NCBI GenBank assembly: GCA_904066235.2
Contig: CAJFCV020000002.1
Location: 9,858,001-9,922,000, forward strand
Direction of reading: 5' to 3'
Origin: Bursaphelenchus xylophilus
Lineage: Eukaryota > Nematoda > Chromadorea > Rhabditida > Aphelenchoididae
DNA: 64,000 nucleotides
Positions 57,151 through 64,000 of the stretch are shown in pieces. The position numbers were made by a program, and so were the translations under genes. A model generated the notes under the pieces. The model did not search any database. It saw nothing but the letters and a program-made list of their open reading frames with translations, and was not told where the DNA came from. Every line of letters starts with the position of its first letter. Positions within the stretch are counted from its first letter, which is position 1.

Positions 57151-57990
57151 AGCACCGTGCAGTCATTTTTAAATTCTCTCCGCACTGTGCATCATTCCGA
57201 TTTTTTTGCACAGTGCAGTCCATTTCTCATGAGAAGTGAATTGCACCGTGCATACGTCGCGATTTTGTTTTTTGTCTGCACGGTGCAATCAGAGGTCTTC
57301 CGTATGCTTTTGCACAGTGCGACTGGATGACGCCATTTTTTATTTTGTCTTCTTTTGCAAAATATATCTTTTTTTTTTTTGCACCGTGCAATTTCTTTTC
57401 TTTTTTTTATGCACCGTGCGGTTCACTTCTTGTCGTGGAGTTTTATGCACTGTGCAGCAACTTTTTCTTGACTCATTCTTTTTTGCACTGTGCAATTGAA
57501 TGACGTAATTTTTTGATTTCCTGTTCTTTTGCGAAATATTTTTTCCCTTTTTTCACCATGCAGTTTTTTCCTTTTTCTGCATTGTGCATTCACTTCTAGT
57601 CGTGTGGTTTTGTGCACTGTGCAAATTTTTTTTGACTCATTCTTTTTTGCACCGTGCAATTGAATGACGTAATTTTTTTTTATTTTCTCCTCTTTTGCGA
57701 AATATTTTTCCCCTTTTTGCACCGTGCAGCTTTTTTTCTTCTTTTCTGCACTGCGCAAAACCCTTTTCTCCACTCGCTCCTTCGCACTGTGCAGTTTTCA
57801 TTTTTCATTTTTTTGCACCATGCAATGTTTTCGAGCTCGTTTTTTGTCGCTAAAAGTCTTTTTTGAGTTTTGTGCACTGTGCAAAAAGTTTTTCTTCACT
57901 TTTTCTTTCGCACTGTGCATTCTTTCATTTTTTTTCTTCTGCACCGTGCAATCCATGTTTTTTCAATAAATTGTTTCGTCCGCACCGTGC
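57151..57990. repeat. TGCAC-N-GTGCA palindrome array 5, the densest
   Basis: About 22 palindromes lie in 840 bp of T-rich DNA, starting at 57151, 57181, 57207, 57242, 57277, 57311, 57380, 57410, 57446, 57484, 57553, 57578, 57613, 57648, 57718, 57747, 57783, 57814, 57873, 57909, 57940 and 57981. Spacing is mostly 30-38 bp with gaps of 59-70. The middle base is C, T, A or G. A higher-order unit of about 165-173 bp is visible (GAATGACGTAATTTTTT at 57491 and about 57661). Reading frames here only translate the repeat. Confidence 0.88.
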
Positions 57991-58180
57991 GATCTCAGAA
58001 CTTTGTTTTCCCTCAACAACTTGACGTTCCACTCCCTCAACTACCCGCATAATGTCTTAATATGCAAATGAGTTTACGCCATATACATCACTTCTGCGGA
58101 ATTCCAATTTCCCCCGTTTTGTCGTTAATTCTGGCCTGAAAAATAAGCAGAAAAGAGGTTGCAAAAAATTGCAATTTCAG

Positions 58181-59933
58181 ATGCCTTCATCGCCCCGGCG
58201 TTCGGACGAGTCGATCTCGGCGCGAGAGGGGTTGTATCAAACGACGGACAAGAGGAATCAGCCCGGCTCTTCCGTCCACAGCTTCACGTCGGCCACGGCG
58301 TTGTTGAGCGGCAATGGTGAGAATGTGAGGCTCAGAAAGTAAGTGAAATTTTTGAATTTTTAACGATTTTATATTAGAAAAATTGACGATCAAACTTTGC
58401 TAGAAACGGGCAGTATTTTTTCAAGAAAAAAATTAATTTTTTCCACACAAAGTTTACAAAAACAATGTCGAAACTTTGGCCTTCTCACCTCCATGCATTG
58501 ATGCAGGTAAAAGTCGAAAAGTTTACGTTTTAATGAGGCTTTTTGGAACACAAATTAAACAAGGTTGTTTGTGTTATGATAACCAGAAGGGTCGTTAAGC
58601 CGTCAACTGGACACGTCAGTCACGTTGTCAAGTTGGTGTTACTTTCGTCATGTCAAATTGACTGTGTCATTTGGATTGTCAAGTTGAACTTTTTGTAGAA
58701 AAAATGAATTGTGTTGCGCAAAATCAAAATTGCTTTTCATTTCAACGATGCGATTAGCGCAGCAACAGATCCCATTATTTTCCCGACAGACTGATATTAT
58801 GATTTTTCAAGAGTGCGTAGATTTTTTGTCATGAGCCATACGTGCACAAAACCCTTTTGGATGGAGGCATTTTGCCACCTTTTTTGATACTTCCGATGCA
58901 AAATGGTAGATTTTTTTGCCAATGGATCAGGTCCGGCACTGTCGCTCACGCTTGAAATTTTCATAGACCAGAATTTTTAAACCTTTGACCACACAAAAGT
59001 TCTGCCAATTTGACACAATTTTTAACATCAAGTTGACGTAAAATCAAAAAAATATCCATCAAATTTACAACCTAATATGTTACAATTAGTCCTGTGGGAA
59101 TAATGCGGCCATATGGTTTTCGCTTATTACGCGATTTTTGATATGATGTTTCATCGCATTTACCTATGGAACATTTTAATGATATCTTCAGCCGAGAACG
59201 ACATTTTTCGCTCGAGAAAGATATAGCATTTCAGATTATTGGGAACGCTCCAAGTTCGACATTGTTTATTTTTACTTTGTTTCTTGGAAAAAAAACTGAA
59301 AATTTTTTGGCGAAGAAGGTGGATATACGTACGTAGTGTTACATTCTGTTTCTAAGAATGACTTTAGGAAGTTCTAAAAAGTTGTGTGGTTTTTGTTTTT
59401 GATGATAATTGTAATTCAATGCTTCAAGTTCAGACTCAAAGAGCGAAATAAGAGCAGTCAAAAAGGAAACGCATTGTGGCCACATTTTTGCCAGTTTTGA
59501 GCCGAAAAAGTTTCAAAAAAGTTTGTACCAGTCTGTCGGGAAAATAATGAGCACAATGTCGTATCGAAAATCGCATCGCCGCTGAGAAAATGAATTGTGT
59601 CGCGGCAAAATCAAATTACTTTTCACTTCAGCGACGCGATCTGCCCAGCGAATTTGTGCTCATTATTTTCCCGACAGACTGATAAAATTTGCGCTAAGTT
59701 TGCAAAAAAAAAATATTTTTTCATATATACGATTGAATTTGCCTCAAAAAGTACTTTTTTGTCTTCTCAGAGGCACCTACATTGGCCTACCCGATGAAGC
59801 TTTGACCCCAAGTTCGTATCAATCGAACCGCAACCCCAGCGTGGACCAGATGAGTATCCGAACGCTGGACCGAAAAATGAGCCAGCGAATACACCTGGAC
59901 GCCAACAGCAGTGTGATGGCGGCCCGGAAAGCG
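58181..59933 (+). CDS. First two coding exons of an unrecognised gene
   Basis: Exon 1 (58181-58338) and exon 2 (59771-59933) join in phase 2 and leave phase 0 at a GTAGGT donor, giving 107 residues beginning MPSSPRRSDESISAREG. The peptide is hydrophilic and rich in Ser, Thr, Arg and Asn, with no signal peptide or membrane segment, as is common for the cytosolic N-terminus of a larger protein. Exon 2 contains YIGLPDEALTPSS and ends SSVMAARKA. TTTCAG immediately precedes the ATG, suggesting trans-splicing or an upstream non-coding exon. I do not recognise the family and find no convincing third exon before the window ends, so the gene probably continues to the right across a long intron. Confidence 0.6.
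58697..58941. mobile_element. Fragments of family B and family C MITEs in an intron
   Basis: A right-hand piece of B (58697-58796, ending CCCGACAGACTGATA) is followed by a right-hand piece of C (58855-58941, ending GGATCAGGTCCGGCACTG). Both lack left ends. Confidence 0.7.
59528..59684. mobile_element. MITE family B, full-length, in the same intron
   Basis: Ends CCAGTCTGTCGGGAAAATAA and TTTCCCGACAGACTGATA with the full interior (CGAAAATCGCATCGCCGC, CGCGGCAAAATCAAATTAC). Confidence 0.85.
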
Positions 59934-60969
59934 GTAGGTTCTGCACTTTTCCTTCATTTTCGGTGACATTTTCGTCTTCGGATATCAAGTTTCCTTCAAA
60001 AAACTTTTGAAAAACTAATAAAACTATAAAAGTTCGAAACAAAAGGCAAGTATAATATCAAAAAAAAGTCTTTGACTTTCTTCGTCATACCTCGCACACG
60101 CTTTGCTGAGTGTTTGAGATGGTAAAACGAGATGATCTTGAGTATTTTCCCACAAATCTTGCCATTCGTCCGCTTTTATGATGTCTCGAATGTAATGGCC
60201 TCAGGCCTTATGTGTTTGCATTTCCTGTATTGGGGTCTTGTCTGCGATGTCATCAAGTTCGCTGTGGCTGTAAATTTTCGTTAACGGCGCAGTTTTATTC
60301 GAAATTTTTTGATTTTTGATATTACACTTGATCGGATGTGGCTCACTATGCCGTTTGTGAAGGCGGACAGGGAAAAGGTAAAATACGAGTTCTGTAGCTA
60401 TCGTTTTATTTAAACATACGTTTTTATTAATTTGGTAGGTTTTTTTTGGCAGTTCTTGATCAAGAGAAAGACTTGACACTTTGGGTCAAGTTTTCTTCTC
60501 GTTAAAATATTTGCCAAATGGGAGGGTTAAAAGGTTAAAAATGAGATTTACATTGTGTTTACTCATAAATAACAAAAAATTTTCCTGCTAAAATATCTTT
60601 TTTAGGAGTTTAAAATAATAATTTGTTTTCATTACAATAATTTATTCATGTTTGTTATGTATAGACAGCACGTCACAATACAAAAAATATTCATCTTTAT
60701 TTACCCTTTCTATTGAAATTTTGGTATCTTTCTTTCTTTATGAAGATCTTTCTTATTTTTCTCCTTCTCTAATATCGAGCCATTCGACCTGCGGTTTCAT
60801 TTTTTCATCCTCGAATTGTCACTCCACCCATCACTCTCCTCTTCTTTTTGACAATTTTTTGGACTTGTAATCTTCGGACGGATCGAGTGCACAACTTTTT
60901 AAGGTTCAACTTGATTGAGCTGGCTTCTTGGAAATTATTGATTTTCTTCATTCAAGTTATTTTTCTGAC

Positions 60970-61014
60970 ATGGCTAAATTTTCGGTATCGCAAGGTTCGT
61001 TGAACACCATTGGG
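60970..61014 (+). CDS. Possible alternative first coding exon (15 codons)
   Basis: ATG followed by 14 more codons (MAKFSVSQGSLNTIG) ends at a strong ATTGGG/GTAAGT donor in phase 0. That is the same phase left open by the exon ending at 59933, so both could splice to one shared downstream exon outside the window. No acceptor precedes it, consistent with a promoter-proximal exon. The exon is short and could be chance. Confidence 0.28.
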
Positions 61015-61039
61015 GTAAGTAAACATATATTAACACACC

Positions 61040-61406
61040 ACGGACATAGACCGCATACCGATTTCTGGAAATTTTGACTCGCGCTTTGTAGTCGCAGCCG
61101 AGATATTGAGCGATCTTTGCGGCCAAGAGAGCACGCAAAACGTTCAGAGAAAAAACCTTTTGGTCATCAAATTTGTCAGTTTCAAAAAAACTTAATTCCT
61201 TTTGAACACATTACCCTCTACGGTAGAAAGAGACTGTTTATCGCACAATTAGCAAAAAAGTGTCATATTTTTTTACAATTTCGGTTTTAAAATCTCGGTC
61301 GTTTCTACAAAGCGCAGGCTAGGAATCTCGCATGTATTGTTAGAAAAAATTATTCTAAATCTGTGCCAAGTTTCATCAGAATCTGAGTGTCGCAGGTAGT
61401 TCCTTT
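61040..61406. mobile_element. MITE family A, diverged copy
   Basis: Interior words GACTCGCGCTTTGTAGTCGC, GAGATATTGAGCGATCTT and AAGTTTCATCAGAATCTGAG match the 4819 copy, and the right end GTAGTTCCTTTG is recognisable. The left end is lost or heavily changed. Confidence 0.6.
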
Positions 61407-63616
61407 GATAGAAAATTTTTATTTCTTTTGTAGAAACGTTGCCGATTAAGCTCAATTAAGGTTTTTTAAAAAGAAAGTTCCGCCGAAATCAACCCTTTTT
61501 CCCCTTATTTTTCCCAAAATCACCATTTTCCCCCGTATTTTCTCTAACAAAGATAAGATCCATTATCACCCCCGAATCACCCAATTCGCGGACGGTCTAA
61601 ATAGCCCTCTTCTTCTTCCCCCGTGCATTACTCCGACGGCCGTTTTTATGTCTTTATATGAGTAGTCCTGTAGTTGTTCTGACTCGTCCTAATCGAATTC
61701 ATTTCGCCGCCGTTTTTCGGGCTTCGTTCTTTTCCTGCGGCGGCGCGCGGAAAAAATACTTACAAAGAACAAAACAGAAGAAGCAAATCGTTTTAGGCCC
61801 CCGCTACTTTTATTATTGGCCAACTCGGCGCGGCTTTTTTTTGTGATTTTTTTGTGAGTTTTTTTTGATGATGATTTATGTATGGTAAAAATAAATAGAT
61901 AATATGGGGGTTTGATCAAAAAATTGTGGGAAAAACGTAGGTGGGAAGGGTCAAAAGTAAGCAAAAGGTTAACAAACTAGGCGAAATACTTTTTGTTAAC
62001 TTTTTAATTTTAAAATACGACTCAGATAACCAACTTCCTAGGATGTCAATATTAGTCTGTCGGGAAAATAATGGGCATTTTGTCGCACTTTTCATTGCGA
62101 TCCATTTTTTATTTCCAGTTCTTCATTTTTCCTTTATGTCATTGTCCTTTCTATTATTTAGCCCAATTTAGACATAAGCCAATCTAAATTAATTCTGGAC
62201 ATTTTTTAACAACTTCACTTCCTCCTACCCCCTGTGGTCTCATTGTCTTCCCATTGTACCCTTCAAAGAAAATATTTTTAAACCCAAAATTGACAAACAA
62301 TGCCCGTTCTTTTTGTGTTCATCCGCCATTGTCATAATTTACGACCTCTTTGACCTTTTTTTCGAAATTTTTTCACAGAAAAAATGATTTTTGAAATTTT
62401 TAAATCTTCAAAAAATTTTCACCAAATTTGGCCATAAATGTCATTTTAATTTTTTCATAATATCATGTCAAACATTGCGGGTTTGCCGGAAGATTCGTGA
62501 AGATATAAAATTTTCCACGGCCACCCACATTTTACGAGCCCTTGGCGACGTTTAAACCCGGTGGTTTTATCGGGCCCCAACATATCAGTCTGGACAATAT
62601 TTGTCTCGGATTTTGCGGACATTTGCACTAGAAATTGTAGCTCTTCGAATATTACGGTATGGTCTTTGACCGCAGACAACTTTTTTTTATTTTTGAATTA
62701 ACAAAAAATTGAAATTTTGAACTTCTGCCAAATTTTATGTCTTGGCATTCTGTTGCAAATCTCTAAAAAGTAGAAGAAAACTTTCGAAATTATTTTTTCT
62801 CTATTTTTTACGATCTATAATGTTTATTTTACCATTTTGGAGTGACCAAAAATTTGAATCTCAAATCTCCCGCCAAATTTTTAAACTTTTGGCATTCTGT
62901 TGCAAGCCACGAAAAACACTTTTAAACAGTTTTAAAACAACCTTTTCTTTGTTTTCAATCCGTTTTATTAATTCTTAACCCAATTTTTTATATAAATTTT
63001 TTTCTTTCCCCGCCAAATTTTAAAATTTTGGCATTGTGTTGCAACCTGCAAAAAACAACAAAGTCTTATAAGAAATGGGTTCACAAGTGTTGAGAACTCA
63101 TAAAACTGCCAATGTTTGTAATTTCAAAGATTGCGAAATCCTTCAAACTTCAAGTATAAGATTCAGAGCCGACTCCCACAAAATTTACGGCGCGCTCCTC
63201 TTCATTTGTTTGTTTTTCCGCTCTCATTTAGCGATTATATAGTCTTTTTCCTCGGCCCAAACAAAGCGAATGGAATGGCGGGGAGGAAATTGCGACAGTA
63301 GTTGAGTGAATTATTCATGGCTTCAAGGGGGGTATTTTACAAATGGGGAATTATACAAATTAAGGGGATTTTGATTTTGTTGAGCGCTCGGAGGACCATA
63401 ATATAAGTTTTGCAACATTTTTAACTGTGTGGCATTTTTTGATATTCTTAAAAAAAACACGTCATCATGACGTAGTACTTGTAATTTTTTGGGTATATGT
63501 ATAATTTTGCCTACATTTTTTTATGATGATATCTAAATTTGTCTAAAACTCAAAATAATTTCTTATTTTTCACGATGACGGTTTTTTTAGAATTTTTAAA
63601 AATTTCCAAAAAAATC

Positions 63617-63781
63617 CGCACTGTGCAAAAAATAAAAATTTTTTATTGCACCGTTTGGTTGGAAAAATAAAAATCCTTTTGCACGGTGCAAAAAAACCCA
63701 AAAATTATTTTGATCTGCACTGTGCAGTAAAAAAAATATTGCACTGTGCGAAAAATCCAAAAACTCAAAATCGCACTGTGC
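63617..63781. repeat. TGCAC-N-GTGCA palindrome array 6
   Basis: Six palindromes or close variants start at 63617, 63647, 63680, 63716, 63740 and 63772, 24-36 bp apart, in A/T-rich DNA with runs of A. One (63647) has decayed on its right side. Confidence 0.8.
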
Positions 63782-64000
63782 AAAGAAAACAGCTTTTATA
63801 AGTCCCCTTTTCGCCCATGTTTCGAGAATTTTACTCAAAATTTATCTTCTCTTTTTTTCTGAAACAACTCTAAATGCCGCTCGCTAACCGAATTTCGCTC
63901 CCGAGCTTATAATCTAATGTAATGCCGGGGGGGGAAACCTCGGCAACACTCCCCCCTATTCTATTCAGCAGCCTGGAATAGCCATCCGTGTCTGCTTTGG

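Larger units (their letters stand above)
59934..64000. other. Right flank: intron or intergenic DNA
   Basis: No further exon is supported except a possible first exon at 60970. Other contents: a hairpin near 60456-60500, a diverged family A MITE (about 61040-61406), a family B left end (62051-62090), a GC-richer stretch at 61.55-61.85 kb and palindrome array 6. A minus-strand frame at 62455-62679 is unremarkable. If the gene starting at 58181 continues beyond the window, this whole region is its intron. Confidence 0.45.

Noticed and set aside
57423..57773. Lys/Cys-rich minus-strand frame with repeated CTVQK
   Set aside because: Translation of the TGCAC-N-GTGCA array; no start context or splice signals, and frames are open on both strands.
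57151..57990. Regularly spaced palindromes resembling a CRISPR array
   Set aside because: Eukaryotic context, 11-bp repeats with variable centre, uneven low-complexity spacers and no cas genes.
62455..62679. 74-codon minus-strand frame with mixed composition
   Set aside because: No recognisable domain, and no flanking splice sites that extend it; could be a gene relic but I cannot support it.

Overview
The window looks like nuclear DNA of a free-living-type nematode. The sequence is AT-rich, and introns run from GT(A/G)AGT-like donors to TTTTCAG-like acceptors. One gene belongs to the EFF-1/AFF-1 fusexin family, which is best known from nematodes. I cannot name the species. Roughly a quarter of the window lies in genes with recognisable exons; most of the rest is dispersed short inverted-repeat elements (MITEs).

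Left part (1-5.7 kb): two tandem copies of a four-exon, four-transmembrane-segment protein gene on the + strand. They are separated by a nested pair of transposable elements. From 5.6 to 20.7 kb there is no gene I can support. This 15 kb holds many MITEs, a large inverted dimer, a Merlin/ISXO2-type element inserted in another MITE with a perfect 8-bp target duplication, and four arrays of the palindrome TGCAC-N-GTGCA. In those arrays the palindromes come as pairs about 30-33 bp apart, and the pairs recur about every 160 bp.

Middle: a four-exon fusexin gene on + (20.7-24.0 kb), then a four-exon DJ-1/PARK7 gene on + (25.75-26.75 kb), then a 927-bp fold-back Tc1/mariner derivative with a DD41D transposase remnant. 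A large gene on - (44.29 to 28.52 kb) has 19 exons that join in frame to a 2,394-residue Mediator subunit 13 (MED13; LET-19 in C. elegans). Its introns carry large hairpins and a MITE pile-up.

Right part (44.3-64 kb): mostly non-genic. It contains more MITEs, a dense palindrome array at 57.15-57.99 kb and another at 63.62-63.78 kb. The first two exons of an unrecognised + strand gene (58,181-59,933) probably continue beyond the window, with a possible alternative first exon at 60,970.

The genes share no obvious pathway: a membrane protein pair, a cell-cell fusogen, a glyoxalase/deglycase-type protein and a transcription co-regulator. The most unusual content is non-coding: the phased TGCAC-N-GTGCA arrays, at least 20 exact copies of CGTATTTTAC on either strand outside coding exons, and clustered TTTTCGTGGTGGGACC-like motifs. 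Exon boundaries were worked out by hand from splice signals and reading phase. Element ends are approximate unless a target duplication is given.
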